The position numbers were made by a program, and so were the translations under genes. Shown one piece after another: positions 25,415 to 36,744 of a DNA stretch of 64,000 bases (position 1 is its first letter; every line of letters begins with the position of its first letter). Source of the stretch: Deltaproteobacteria bacterium (GTDB taxonomy: Bacteria > Myxococcota_A > Polyangia > JACPQR01); contig JACPQR010000051.1 in NCBI GenBank assembly GCA_016190375.1, forward strand, positions 18,923 through 82,922, given 5' to 3'. The notes under the pieces are model-generated. The model worked only from the letters and a program-made list of their open reading frames with translations. It ran no database searches and was not told where the DNA came from.

Positions 25415-26776
25415 TCAGCGCTCGACGTGCATGGCCGGCAGCCACTCGGGCAGGTCGCCGCGCACGACCAGCGCCGCCGCGGCCTTGCCCACCGCCACGC
25501 TCAGCACGGCGTCGAGCTCCCGGACGTTTCCGGGCCAGTCGTAGGCGCACAGCGCCTCGAGGGCGCCGTGGGTCAAGCCCTCGACACGCTTGCCCAGCGC
25601 GCGAGCGTGCCGGCGGACGATCGCGATCGCGAGCGGGCCGATGTCCTCGCGGCGCTCGCGCAGGGCCGGGACGCGCAGCGGGCCGCGCCGGAGGAGCTCC
25701 CAGATCGCGGCCTCGAGCCCCGGGCGTTCGCCCTCGGTCGCCGGATCGATCTGAGTCGAGCCGACGAGGCGAACTGCACCCGCGGAGCAGCCCGCGGCGA
25801 GCTGCACCTGGCGAGCCGGCTCGAGCGCGGGCAAGTCGCGGACGTAGAGCGTCCCGGCCTGGGCCGCCCGGAGGGCGCGATCGACCCCGCCCTCGTCCAG
25901 TCCCACGGCGTCGACCAGCACGAACGGCCCCTCCTTGCGCGGGCTTCCCAGGTGTACCGCGCGGGCGACCCGGTCGCCGCCGGCGCCGCGCTCGGCCACG
26001 ATGAGGACTCCCCGGTCGTCGGGGGCCGTCCGTGCGAGCTGCGCGATGAGGGCCGCCATCGCGGCGCTGCGCGACACGAGCTGGGCGTCATCCGGGGCCA
26101 GCGCGAGACCGACGCGGCGGCGCTCCTCGGCCAGCGCCAGGGTGAGCTCCTCGATCTGCAGGCGCAGCGCGGCGTCACGCAGGGCGGCGCGCATGGCGGC
26201 CTCGGCAGCGGCAACCGGAGGGCCGAGCCTTCGCCCGGCCTCCGAGATCGCCCGGATCAAGCGACGACCGAGGCGGCGCCCGTCGGCGCGGGGCGGCAGC
26301 AAGAGGACACCGTGGACGTCGGTCTCGGTGGTGAGCGGGATGGCGGCGACGCAGCCCAGATCGTCCAGCGCCTTCAGGACCGGGCGCAGGCCGGCCTCGC
26401 GCACGGCCCTGTCCTCGACCTCGTCCCGCAGGAGCGCCTCGCGGGGCCCCGCGAGCAGCGCGACGAGGCCTCCGCCGAGACCGGGCTCGGAGAAGCGGAC
26501 CGGAGTGAAACCCTCGATGCGCGCGAGACGGTCGGGGTCGATGGTCGCGAGCGCCAGCGTGCCGGAGGCCGAATCGAAGGCGCCGGCGAGCGGCCGGAGC
26601 GTGGTCTCCGCGAGGTCCTCGGAGTGCGGCGCGCCGAAGGCGCCCTGAACCGCGCTCTCGACGGCATGGAGGACGTTTCGGTCGCGAAGGCGCACGAGCA
26701 GCCAGGCGGAGAGGACGACGGCCGCCACGGTCACGGCAAGAGCAGGCCACAACACTATGGGATCGACATGGAGCAC
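25415..26776 (-). CDS. Membrane-anchored degenerate sigma54-activator-like protein
   Basis: This 453-aa protein starts at GTG 26776. One N-terminal transmembrane segment (IVLWPALAVTVAAVVLSAWLLV) leads to a GAF-like region. The rest has the shape of an NtrC-type AAA+ domain but with its catalytic parts gone. The Walker A position reads AERGAGGDR instead of GESGTGKE, Walker B reads GTLYVRDL instead of GTLFLDEI, and no GAFTGA loop is present. The lid/sensor regions PALRERREDIGPLA and YDWPGNVREL are preserved, and no DNA-binding helix-turn-helix follows. It looks like a pseudo-ATPase scaffold or sensor rather than a transcription activator. It is divergent from the DNA glycosylase gene. Confidence 0.75.
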   Translation of the reverse strand: MLHVDPIVLWPALAVTVAAVVLSAWLLVRLRDRNVLHAVESAVQGAFGAPHSEDLAETTLRPLAGAFDSASGTLALATIDPDRLARIEGFTPVRFSEPGLGGGLVALLAGPREALLRDEVEDRAVREAGLRPVLKALDDLGCVAAIPLTTETDVHGVLLLPPRADGRRLGRRLIRAISEAGRRLGPPVAAAEAAMRAALRDAALRLQIEELTLALAEERRRVGLALAPDDAQLVSRSAAMAALIAQLARTAPDDRGVLIVAERGAGGDRVARAVHLGSPRKEGPFVLVDAVGLDEGGVDRALRAAQAGTLYVRDLPALEPARQVQLAAGCSAGAVRLVGSTQIDPATEGERPGLEAAIWELLRRGPLRVPALRERREDIGPLAIAIVRRHARALGKRVEGLTHGALEALCAYDWPGNVRELDAVLSVAVGKAAAALVVRGDLPEWLPAMHVER

Positions 26777-26802
26777 CGGGAGGGCATGATAGGCGATCGG
26801 CG

Positions 26803-29681
<2,879 letters not shown>

Positions 29682-29716
29682 TGCTAGTCTTGCGCGCTCA
29701 CACGGACGAAGGAGAG

Positions 29717-30586
29717 ATGGTTTTGACGAACGAGCAGCTCCGCAGCATCCCGCTCTTCGCCGGCATGACGGACGAGGCCCTGACGCGATTGCGCGCGGCG
29801 TTCGAGGACGTCGAGCTGCCGGCCGGCACGGTGCTCTGCCGCGCCGCCGACCAGGCAAGCGAGTTCTACGTCCTGGCGCGCGGCCGCGTGAGCCTGTCGG
29901 ACGGCGACAGGGTGACCTTCGAGCTCACGCCGCCCGCGTCGATCGGAGAGCTGGGTGCGCTGTGCAACCTCGCGAGGAGCGTCGATGTCACGGTCCGGGA
30001 GTCGTCGGTGATCTGGCGGATCGGCCGCGACGCGCTCCTCGACCTGCTCAAGACCGACAGCGACATCGGCTCGCTCTTCTACCAGAACCTCGCCGGCGCG
30101 GTCGCCGACAAGCTGCGGCGCGATCAGCTCCGCATGCAGGACATGCGCCACAACCTGATCGCGACCCAGCGCCAGATGAAGGACCTGCGCACCTACGTGC
30201 TCGAGAGCGAGGACACGCCGGTCAGCGATCGGGTGCACGACGTCCTCGTGGATCTCATCGACCACAACAGGCGCATCAACTACCGCGTGACGCCGCCCGG
30301 GCCGCTCCCGGCGACGGTCCACCTCGACGGCTGCGACGAGATCCCGATCCTCGAGCTGTCGCGCACCCACTTCTCGTTCCTCTCGCCCGGCGGCGCCGTG
30401 CCCAACGAGAAGGGAAGCGTCGCCGGCGTCATGATGCTGGGCGGCCCCGAGATCCCCATCGTCGGCAAGGTGCACCGCGTCCTCGGCGACCGGGTCACGA
30501 TCGAGCTCGGCGACCTCATCGACGACTACGCCGCCATCCTCGAGGGCTACCTCTCGCGGGTGCAGATGGTCGACTTCGTGGTGTGA
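29717..30586 (+). CDS. Cyclic-nucleotide-binding-domain protein with PilZ-like C-terminus
   Basis: This 289-aa protein has an N-terminal CRP-type cyclic nucleotide/effector-binding domain (SIPLFAGMTDEALTRLRAAF, then EFYVLARGRVSL and ASIGELGALCNL). A helical linker follows, then a C-terminal domain (YRVTPPGPLPATVHLDG, ELSRTHFSFLSPGG) that resembles a degenerate PilZ barrel. No helix-turn-helix is present, so it is not a CRP transcription factor. It may sense a nucleotide and act on a protein partner. ATG 29717 follows AAGGAG closely; a GTG at 29681 overlapping the ligA stop is an alternative. Confidence 0.78.
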   Translation: MVLTNEQLRSIPLFAGMTDEALTRLRAAFEDVELPAGTVLCRAADQASEFYVLARGRVSLSDGDRVTFELTPPASIGELGALCNLARSVDVTVRESSVIWRIGRDALLDLLKTDSDIGSLFYQNLAGAVADKLRRDQLRMQDMRHNLIATQRQMKDLRTYVLESEDTPVSDRVHDVLVDLIDHNRRINYRVTPPGPLPATVHLDGCDEIPILELSRTHFSFLSPGGAVPNEKGSVAGVMMLGGPEIPIVGKVHRVLGDRVTIELGDLIDDYAAILEGYLSRVQMVDFVV

Positions 30587-30615
30587 GGGCGTCGTGCGAG
30601 GCGTCTCCCGTGCTG

Positions 30616-31410
30616 TCACAAGCAGTAGCGGCCGGGCCGGTGCTGGGAAAGGAGCTCGCGCGTGCTCGGGCCGTTCATGAAAGTGAACGACGGCGCGCCC
30701 GACTCGTCGTCTTCGAGGTCGAGTGGGATGCCGCTGGCGTCGCGCGCGCTCAGGGCGCCGATCTCGAGGATCCCGCCGGGCGCGAGCCTGGTGGCGAAAT
30801 CGATCACCTCCGCGGTCCCGGCCTGTCGCGGCAGGAACCTGCAGGCCGGCTCGCCGGCTGCGCCGACGCGGCACAGCCAGCTGAATGTGCCGCCGATGGC
30901 AGAGTCGCCCTCGCCGTCGACGGCCGTGACCGTGACGACCAATCCGTCGGAACCGTCGTGGCGGGCGAAGCGGCGCAGGTCGCTGACGGTGAACGCGTAG
31001 GCGTCGTCGTTCATCGAGTTGTCGCAGACGAGGCCGTCGAACCCCCACCATCCCCGCGAGGTCCGCACCGCCAGGTCGCAGCTCACGAAGTCGCCGCCGC
31101 GATCCTGCTCGACGATCCGGGCGGCGTGGAACGCGGACCCGGCGACGTGCGCGAGCCTCGGCTCGTGCGAGCGCGCTCGAACGTCGGGCTCGCAGATCCG
31201 CGGAGCGTCATTGCCCCCGCTGGCCAGGTGCGCGGCGCAGAGGGCTTCGAGCGAGGCGAACGGGCCGCGATCGGGCCGACGCATGGCGAGCCGCGCCGCA
31301 CCCGCCGGGCAGCCGCGGGCGACGGCACCCTGGCGCGGCGGCGTCGCGGGCGGCGGCACGGAGCACGCCGCCAGCACGACCGCGGCGATCACGTTGGTGG
31401 CGGGACGCAT
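30616..31410 (-). CDS. Hypothetical lipoprotein
   Basis: This 264-aa protein has a lipoprotein signal ending VVLAAC. The rest contains several Cys and acidic patches (LVCDNSMNDDAYAF, VDGEGDSAIGGTFSWLC) and no recognised domain. A secreted beta-rich protein is likely. It is 47 bp downstream of the Y1 transposase on the same strand and convergent with the CNB-domain gene. No function can be assigned. Confidence 0.7.
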   Translation of the reverse strand: MRPATNVIAAVVLAACSVPPPATPPRQGAVARGCPAGAARLAMRRPDRGPFASLEALCAAHLASGGNDAPRICEPDVRARSHEPRLAHVAGSAFHAARIVEQDRGGDFVSCDLAVRTSRGWWGFDGLVCDNSMNDDAYAFTVSDLRRFARHDGSDGLVVTVTAVDGEGDSAIGGTFSWLCRVGAAGEPACRFLPRQAGTAEVIDFATRLAPGGILEIGALSARDASGIPLDLEDDESGAPSFTFMNGPSTRELLSQHRPGRYCL

Positions 31411-31457
31411 GGCGTCGCCTGAGCAACGGCTGGAGCCCGGGAAATCATTCCGCCGTA

Positions 31458-32084
31458 TCACGACGTTCCTCGGTGCCACCCTGCCCGGAGAAGCCAGCTT
31501 CGGGGCGCGGGCAGAATCGCGGCGAGCTCGGGGCAGCACGACGAGTACGGGTCGGTGAAGTCGGCCGGCAGCAGCTTTCCGACCTGAGCCATGTGCCGGC
31601 GGTGGTTGTTTCGAATGTAGCGGATCGCATTGCGCGTCTCCGTGGGGGTGCGAAGGACGCGCGAGTGATAGCGGTCGCCTACGACCCGGCCCCTGCGCCC
31701 CATCATGCGGTTCAGGCCCTTTGCCAGCCTGACCGACAAGCCCTTGATCGCGCGTCCGAGGGCGACCGTGTCGCCGGTCTCGGCCATCAGGTGGATGTGC
31801 TCGCCCTGAACCGAGAACTCCACGAGCCTGACGCCGAACCGGTCCCCTCCGAGCCTCAGGGCCTTCTCGATCACCCGGAAGGAGCGGCGGCTGCGCAGGT
31901 TGTAGACCCACGGGGCCACGGTGAGGGTCACGTGGATGGGCAGGCACCGGCCGAGCTCGTCCCGGCAGCGGTGCGGCACGCCCGGGGATTCACCACGGGG
32001 CTTGCGGCCGGCCCCCGAGCGTTTTCCGCCCCAGGAACGGAAGACGAACTCGGTTTGCCGGGGCTGCTTCGGTTGGGTCGCCAT
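31458..32084 (-). CDS. Y1-type (REP-associated/IS200-like) HUH transposase
   Basis: This 208-aa protein has the Y1 transposase catalytic set: the HUH motif HIHLMAE (His96, His98) and the nucleophilic Tyr156 in RNAIRYIRNNHRRH. A basic N-terminus (KRSGAGRKPRG) precedes it, as in many stand-alone RAYT-like proteins. Such enzymes nick single-stranded DNA at the foot of palindromic elements. All key residues are intact. No 68-nt element flanks the gene directly, so its substrate is inferred only. A near-consensus promoter (TTGACG ... ATAATG) is placed right upstream. It may be the mobiliser of the dispersed 68-nt elements in this window. Confidence 0.88.
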   Translation of the reverse strand: MATQPKQPRQTEFVFRSWGGKRSGAGRKPRGESPGVPHRCRDELGRCLPIHVTLTVAPWVYNLRSRRSFRVIEKALRLGGDRFGVRLVEFSVQGEHIHLMAETGDTVALGRAIKGLSVRLAKGLNRMMGRRGRVVGDRYHSRVLRTPTETRNAIRYIRNNHRRHMAQVGKLLPADFTDPYSSCCPELAAILPAPRSWLLRAGWHRGTS

Positions 32085-32109
32085 GATGGCGCCAGTTTGA
32101 ATGGGCGTA

Positions 32110-32137
32110 CATTATCCGAAGGCGGCGCCAGCGTCAA
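32110..32137 (-). promoter_or_regulatory. Sigma70-like promoter of the Y1 transposase gene
   Basis: On the minus strand TTGACG (32137-32132) is followed by ATAATG (32115-32110) with a 16-bp spacer. GATAAT at 15 bp is an equal reading. The expected transcript starts roughly 20 nt before the ATG at 32084. The GGCGCC palindrome that occurs on both sides of the -10 (around 32089 and 32123) may be an operator. Confidence 0.55.
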
Positions 32138-32160
32138 GCGAGGAGGTGATGCCGTTTCGG

Positions 32161-32483
32161 GGCGGTCGCGGTAGCGGCGCCGTCGCGGTCCCGGTCGGGG
32201 TCGCGGTCGCGGTCGCGGTCGCGGCGCGGTCGCCGTCACGGTCGCGGTCACGGTCGCGGCGCGGTCGCGGTCGCGGCGCGGTCGCGGTCGCGGTCGCGGT
32301 CGCGGTCGCGGTCACGGTCGCGGTCGCGGTCACGGTCGCGGTCGCGGTCGCGGCGCGGTCGCGGTCGCGGTCACCGTCGGGGTCACGGTCGCGGCGCCGT
32401 CGCGGTCGCGGTCACGGTCGCGGTCACGGTCACGGTCGCGGTCGCGGTCGCGGTCGCGGTCGCGGTCGCGGCCGCGGTCGCGG
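32161..32483 (+). repeat. (GCGGTC)n low-complexity hexanucleotide tract, about 320 bp
   Basis: Some fifty imperfect copies of GGTCGC/GGTCAC run between the Y1 transposase promoter and the 3' end of rnc. All six frames are open or nearly so and would encode simple Val-Ala or Asp-Arg runs, which are artefacts. It is probably replication-slippage DNA. It covers the only gene-free stretch of more than 300 bp in this part (32085-32507). Confidence 0.85.
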
Positions 32484-32507
32484 CTGCTCGGGTTGGCGCC
32501 GTCTCCC

Positions 32508-33209
32508 CTACCCCCTCTCCTTGGCCACGCGGTCGAGGGCGGCGCGGGCGGCGGCTTGCTCGGCGGCCTTCTTGCTCCGGCCCGAGCCACGGCCCCAGGG
32601 CTCGCCGGCGATCAGGATCTCGACCTCGAACTCCTTGTCGTGGTCGGGGCCGGTCGCCTCGCGGACGACGTAGATCGGAGTCTCGCGGTGGCGCTCCTGC
32701 ACGATCTCCTGCAGCCGGGTCTTCGCGTCGACGGTCTCGCCGCGCTCGACGGCGGACAGGGCGCGAGAGAAGTGGCGGCGCACGATCTCCTCGACGGGCG
32801 CGATGCCGCCGTCGAGGTAGACGGCCGCGAGGATGGCCTCGAGCGCGTCGGCCAGCATGCTCGGACGGTCGCGGCCACCCGTGCGCTCCTCGCCCTTTCC
32901 GAGGCTCAGAGCCAAGCCCACGTCCAGCGCGCGGGCGACCTGCGCCAGCGAGTGCTCCGAGACGACGCGGGAGTGCGCGCGCGACAGGGCTCCCTCGCGG
33001 GCATCGCCGAGGAGCTCCATGAGGATCTCGCTGACGGCGAGGTCGAGCACTCCGTCGCCGAGGAACTCCAGGCGCTCGTTGTCCGGACCCGAGTCGGGGT
33101 TCTCGTTGACGTACGAGCGGTGGGTGAGCGCGATCCGCAGGCGATCGGGATCGCGGAACTCGTAGCCGAGCCGGGCGGCGAGATCGAGGACCGCGCGTTC
33201 GAGGGCCAT
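32508..33209 (-). CDS. rnc: Ribonuclease III
   Basis: This 233-aa enzyme has the RNase III catalytic signature NERLEFLGDGVLDLAVSEIL and the second catalytic block RPSMLADALEAILAAVYLDGG. A C-terminal double-stranded-RNA-binding domain follows (DAKTRLQEIVQERHRETPIY, SKKAAEQAAARAAL). It processes rRNA precursors and structured mRNAs. ATG 33209 gives the family length. It lies 14 bp from the Cys-rich lipoprotein gene on the same strand, and its 3' end abuts the hexanucleotide tract. Confidence 0.95.
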   Translation of the reverse strand: MALERAVLDLAARLGYEFRDPDRLRIALTHRSYVNENPDSGPDNERLEFLGDGVLDLAVSEILMELLGDAREGALSRAHSRVVSEHSLAQVARALDVGLALSLGKGEERTGGRDRPSMLADALEAILAAVYLDGGIAPVEEIVRRHFSRALSAVERGETVDAKTRLQEIVQERHRETPIYVVREATGPDHDKEFEVEILIAGEPWGRGSGRSKKAAEQAAARAALDRVAKERG

Positions 33210-33223
33210 CGGCGTACCCGAGT

Positions 33224-34912
33224 CTAGAGCTGGAACCAGCCGATGCACGAGCCCCGCTGGCAGGACTCGCCCGGGAGGCAAGCCTCCCCGCACTCGCCGC
33301 AGTTGGTCTGGCTCCAGTTCAGGTCTACGCAGCCCGGCTGTCCGAAGATGATGCCGTTGCAGCAGACGCCTTGCCGGCAGTCGATGTCGCACTCGCCGCC
33401 GACGCACTCGCCGGCCGCGCACTGCGTGTCCTCGGGACACCGGGTGTCGCAGTCGCCGCAGAAGTTCGAGTCGGTCAGCGTGTCGGTGCAGCCATCCTGG
33501 CCGCAGTCGGTCAGGCCCATCTCCTCGCAGCTCTGACACTCGCCGCGCGTGCAGATCCGCGCGTCCTCGGGGCACACCACCTCGCAGCCGCCGCAGTTTT
33601 GCGGATCCGCTCCCAGCGAGGTGCAAGAGCCGTCGCAGAGCTCGGTCCAGCCCTCGACCTCGATGCACCTGCACTCACCGCGGTCGCAGCTCGCCGCGCC
33701 CTCGCAGGCCGCCCCGCAGGAGCCGCAGTTGTCGGTGTCGAAGAGGAGGTTCGTGCACCCTTCGCCTCCGCCCCATGCGTGCTCGCAGCACACGCTGGGC
33801 CCGAAGCACTGGTCGTCGCACTCGCCGCCCACGCAGTCGCCGCCCACGCATTGCGTCCCGGCTCCGCACACCGTCCCGCAGCCGCCGCAATTCTGCTGAT
33901 CGACGTCGGTGTCGGCGCAGGCGTCGCCGCCGCAGTCGGTCAGGCCCATGTCCTCGCAGCTCTGGCAGCGACCGTTCGAGCACATGCGCGCGTCGTCGGG
34001 GCAGACGATCCCGCAGCCGCCGCAGTTCAGTGGATCCTTCCAGATCGCGACGCAGTCGTCGCCGCAGAGCTGGACCCAGCCCGGCCATTCGTTGCACCCG
34101 CACTCGCCGCGGCTGCACACCTCGGCGCCCTCGCAGGCGATGCCGCACTGTCCGCAGTTTCGGGGGTCGCCATTGAGGTCGGTGCAGCCCTGCGCGTTCC
34201 CCCACACGTCGTCGCAGCAGACGAACCCCTGCTGGCAGGCGACCCCGCACTCACCGCCGACGCACTCGCCTCCCACGCACTGTGTGCCCGCGTCGCAGGG
34301 ATTGCCGCAGGAACCGCAGTGGCGGCTGTCCGTGCCGAGATCGACGCACTTCTCTTCGCCGCAGTCGGCCAGGCCGATCTCCTCGCAGGTCCGGCACTCG
34401 CTCTCGCGGCAGACCGGGGTCTCGCCCTCGCAGACCGTGCCGCAGACGCCACAGTTGAAGCTGTCCACGTCGAGCAACGTGCAGCCCACGACGCCCCCGC
34501 CCCACGCGTTCGCGCAGCAGGTCGCGCCCCAGTCCTCGCACGACTGGTTGCAGTCGGCGTCGCCGTCGGCGTCCGTGTCCGAGTCGGTGTCCGTATCCGA
34601 GTCCGAGTCCGAGTCCGTGTCGGTGTCCGAGTCCGTGTCGGTGTCCGAGTCCGTGTCGGTGTCCGAGTCCGTGTCGGTGTCCGAGTCCGTGTCGGTGTCC
34701 GAGTCCGTGTCGGCGTCCGAGTCCGTGTCGGTGTCCGAGTCCGTGTCGGCGTCCGAGTCCGTGTCGGCGTCCGAGTCGGCGTCTCCGTCACCACCCGCGG
34801 CGGGCGACAGGCGGTCCAGGTCGGCGTCGAGCAGGCACGAGCAGCCCGTGGGGCCGAAGAAGGGCAGGCAGGTCAGAATGGCCAAGCGACAAGACTGCAT
34901 GATGGGCTCCAT
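33224..34912 (-). CDS. Cys-rich repeat lipoprotein with Asp-Ser/Thr linker
   Basis: This protein of about 562 aa starts with a signal peptide ([15 protein letters not shown]). An 80-residue linker of alternating Asp with Ser, Thr or Ala follows. Then come about three tandem units of some 140 residues made of NCGGCGxxC modules (for example [20 protein letters not shown]) separated by VGGEC. Cys are abundant and regularly spaced, so extensive disulfide bonding outside the cell is expected. Similar proteins are encoded at 53643 and 60940. Function unknown; structural or adhesive surface roles are possible. The start is ATG 34912; ATG 34900 is also possible. Confidence 0.82.
   Translation of the reverse strand: MEPIMQSCRLAILTCLPFFGPTGCSCLLDADLDRLSPAAGGDGDADSDADTDSDADTDSDTDTDSDADTDSDTDTDSDTDTDSDTDTDSDTDTDSDTDTDSDSDSDTDTDSDTDADGDADCNQSCEDWGATCCANAWGGGVVGCTLLDVDSFNCGVCGTVCEGETPVCRESECRTCEEIGLADCGEEKCVDLGTDSRHCGSCGNPCDAGTQCVGGECVGGECGVACQQGFVCCDDVWGNAQGCTDLNGDPRNCGQCGIACEGAEVCSRGECGCNEWPGWVQLCGDDCVAIWKDPLNCGGCGIVCPDDARMCSNGRCQSCEDMGLTDCGGDACADTDVDQQNCGGCGTVCGAGTQCVGGDCVGGECDDQCFGPSVCCEHAWGGGEGCTNLLFDTDNCGSCGAACEGAASCDRGECRCIEVEGWTELCDGSCTSLGADPQNCGGCEVVCPEDARICTRGECQSCEEMGLTDCGQDGCTDTLTDSNFCGDCDTRCPEDTQCAAGECVGGECDIDCRQGVCCNGIIFGQPGCVDLNWSQTNCGECGEACLPGESCQRGSCIGWFQL
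34554..34790 (-). repeat. Asp-Ser/Thr linker microsatellite
   Basis: Repeated 12- to 18-bp units (GTCGGTGTCCGAGTCC on the plus strand) encode (DTDSD)n on the minus strand behind the lipid anchor of the Cys-rich lipoprotein. Their regularity makes copy number likely to vary. Confidence 0.85.
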
Positions 34913-35012
34913 CCGGCCACCGCGTGCTTCAAGCGGGCCGACCGTCATCATACCTCAGTCTCGCCCGGGATTGACCCGTGCCGATCCCTGTGCTTTATCC
35001 CGAGCCGACCTC

Positions 35013-35624
35013 ATGAGAATCCGGGTCATCGGCCTGACCGGCGGCATCGCCTCGGGCAAGAGCACCGTGAGCGGGATGCTGCGGCAGATGGGCGTCCCGG
35101 TGGTGGACGCGGACCTCCTGGCCCGCCAGGCGGTCGCGCCAGGGACGCCGGCGGAGCGGGAGATCCGTGAGGTCTTCGGCGCCGGCGTCTTCCGGCCCGA
35201 CGGCTCGCTCGACCGCCAGGGGCTCGGCGACCTCGTGTTCGCGGACCCGGCCGCCCGTGCGCGGCTCAACGCGATCGTTCACCCGTTCATCCTGGCCCGG
35301 TCGCAGGAGGAGCTCCGGGCCCTGTCCGAGGCAGGCCACGGGATCGCCGTCTACGACGCGGCCCTGATACTCGAGAACGGCCTCGGCGGCGCCATGGACG
35401 GCCTCATCGTCGTCTCCGTCCCCCAGGAGGTGCAGCTCGCGAGGCTCCGCGCGCGAGACGGGATCGACGAGGCGACCGCGATGGCCAGGATTCGCGCGCA
35501 GCTGCCGCTCGCCCAGAAGGCGGCGAGGGCTGATTGGCTCATCGACAACTCGAAGAGCCTCGACGAGACACGGCGGCATGTCGAGCTGGTATGGTCGCTC
35601 GTCCGCGAGAGGTTCGGCGCATGA
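35013..35624 (+). CDS. coaE: Dephospho-CoA kinase
   Basis: This 203-aa enzyme catalyses the last step of coenzyme A synthesis. The P-loop GLTGGIASGKST is at the N-terminus. VVDADLLARQAVAPG and the C-terminal WLIDNSKSLDETRRHVE segment are typical. It starts with ATG 35013; the stop overlaps the next ATG (ATGA), so the downstream reductase gene is translationally coupled. Confidence 0.93.
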   Translation: MRIRVIGLTGGIASGKSTVSGMLRQMGVPVVDADLLARQAVAPGTPAEREIREVFGAGVFRPDGSLDRQGLGDLVFADPAARARLNAIVHPFILARSQEELRALSEAGHGIAVYDAALILENGLGGAMDGLIVVSVPQEVQLARLRARDGIDEATAMARIRAQLPLAQKAARADWLIDNSKSLDETRRHVELVWSLVRERFGA

Positions 35625-36736
35625 GGAGAGGGTTCGACACCGTCGCATTCGTCACGGGCTTCCCGGCGCTCACCGCGCGCCGCATGATCGTCAAGATCCT
35701 GGAGAACGAGCCCAGGACCTTCGTCTACTTCCTGGTGCGGCCGAAGTTCGGTGAGGACGCCGCCGCGCTCGAGGCGAGCCTCGCTCCCGCCGTGCGCCGG
35801 CGACTCGAGCCGCTCGAGGGCGACATCGCCCACATGGACATGGGTCTGTCCGGCAAGGAATGGCTCGCTCTGTCGAAGGAGGTCGACGAGGTTCACCACA
35901 TCGCGTCCATCCACTACCTGGGCGTCGATGCGAAGACCCTCGAGGCGGTCAACGTCACGGGAGCTCGCGAGATCATCGATCTGTGCCGGAGCGCGAGCGG
36001 GATCCGCAGGCTCCACTTCTGGAGCTCCGCCTACGTCTCGGGCGACCGGAACGGACTCGTCCTCGAGACGGAGCTCGAGAAGGGCCAGGGGTTCCACAAC
36101 GAGTACGAGCGCACGAAGTTTCGCGCGGAGCGGATCCTGCGTCGCGTGGCGAGCACGCTGCCGATCACGGTCTACCGCCCAACGAGCATCGTCGGCGACT
36201 CGCGGACCGGCGAGATCGACCGCCTGGACGGCCCTTATCACGTCGTGTCCCTCATCGTGCGATCGCCCGTCGATGTCTCGCTGCCGCTCCCGGGGCGAGC
36301 CGACGGGCACCTGCATCTGGTCCCCCTGGACTACGTCGTCGACGCCGCCTACGCGATCGGTCGCCGTCCCGAGTCGGCGGGCGGAACGTTCCACCTCGTC
36401 GATCCCGCTCCCCTCTCGGCCAGGGAGGCATTCGCGCTCGTGGCGAAGGCCGCGCATCGCCGCATCCCCCGGGGCTTCATCCCGACGCCCGTGACCCGTG
36501 CGCTCCTGAAGACCCCCGGGCTCGAGCGGCTGAGCCGCAGCACGCTGGGCTTCGTGGAGACGCTCGGCACCGACGTCATCTACGACAGCACGAACACCAG
36601 GACGACGCTCGAGGGCACCGGGATCGCCTGCCCGCCGCTCGAGACGTACGTCGACAAGCTCGTCGAGCACGTGCGCGAGCGCCTCCGCAAGCAGCACGCG
36701 GCGCGGCAGGAGGAGGCGCTCGACCCGCTCGCCTGA
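35621..36736 (+). CDS. NAD(P)-dependent extended SDR / thioester-reductase-like protein
   Basis: This 371-aa Rossmann-fold protein begins VAFVTGFPALTARRMI (nucleotide-binding loop) and has the catalytic YxxxK pair in NEYERTKFRAERIL. The VYRPTSIVGDSRTGEIDRLDG segment is characteristic of the male-sterility/thioester-reductase branch, which reduces acyl-CoA or carrier-bound acyl groups or acts on sugar-like substrates. There is no signal peptide. It overlaps coaE by 4 nt and is 8 bp from the DUF2721 gene, forming one operon. The exact substrate is unknown. Confidence 0.82.
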   Translation: MRRGFDTVAFVTGFPALTARRMIVKILENEPRTFVYFLVRPKFGEDAAALEASLAPAVRRRLEPLEGDIAHMDMGLSGKEWLALSKEVDEVHHIASIHYLGVDAKTLEAVNVTGAREIIDLCRSASGIRRLHFWSSAYVSGDRNGLVLETELEKGQGFHNEYERTKFRAERILRRVASTLPITVYRPTSIVGDSRTGEIDRLDGPYHVVSLIVRSPVDVSLPLPGRADGHLHLVPLDYVVDAAYAIGRRPESAGGTFHLVDPAPLSAREAFALVAKAAHRRIPRGFIPTPVTRALLKTPGLERLSRSTLGFVETLGTDVIYDSTNTRTTLEGTGIACPPLETYVDKLVEHVRERLRKQHAARQEEALDPLA

Positions 36737-36744
36737 GATGCGCG

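Noticed and set aside
32161..32483. Apparent long open frames of Asp-Arg or Val-Ala repeats on both strands
   Set aside because: They come from the hexamer tract; all frames are open by composition and there is no start signal or domain.
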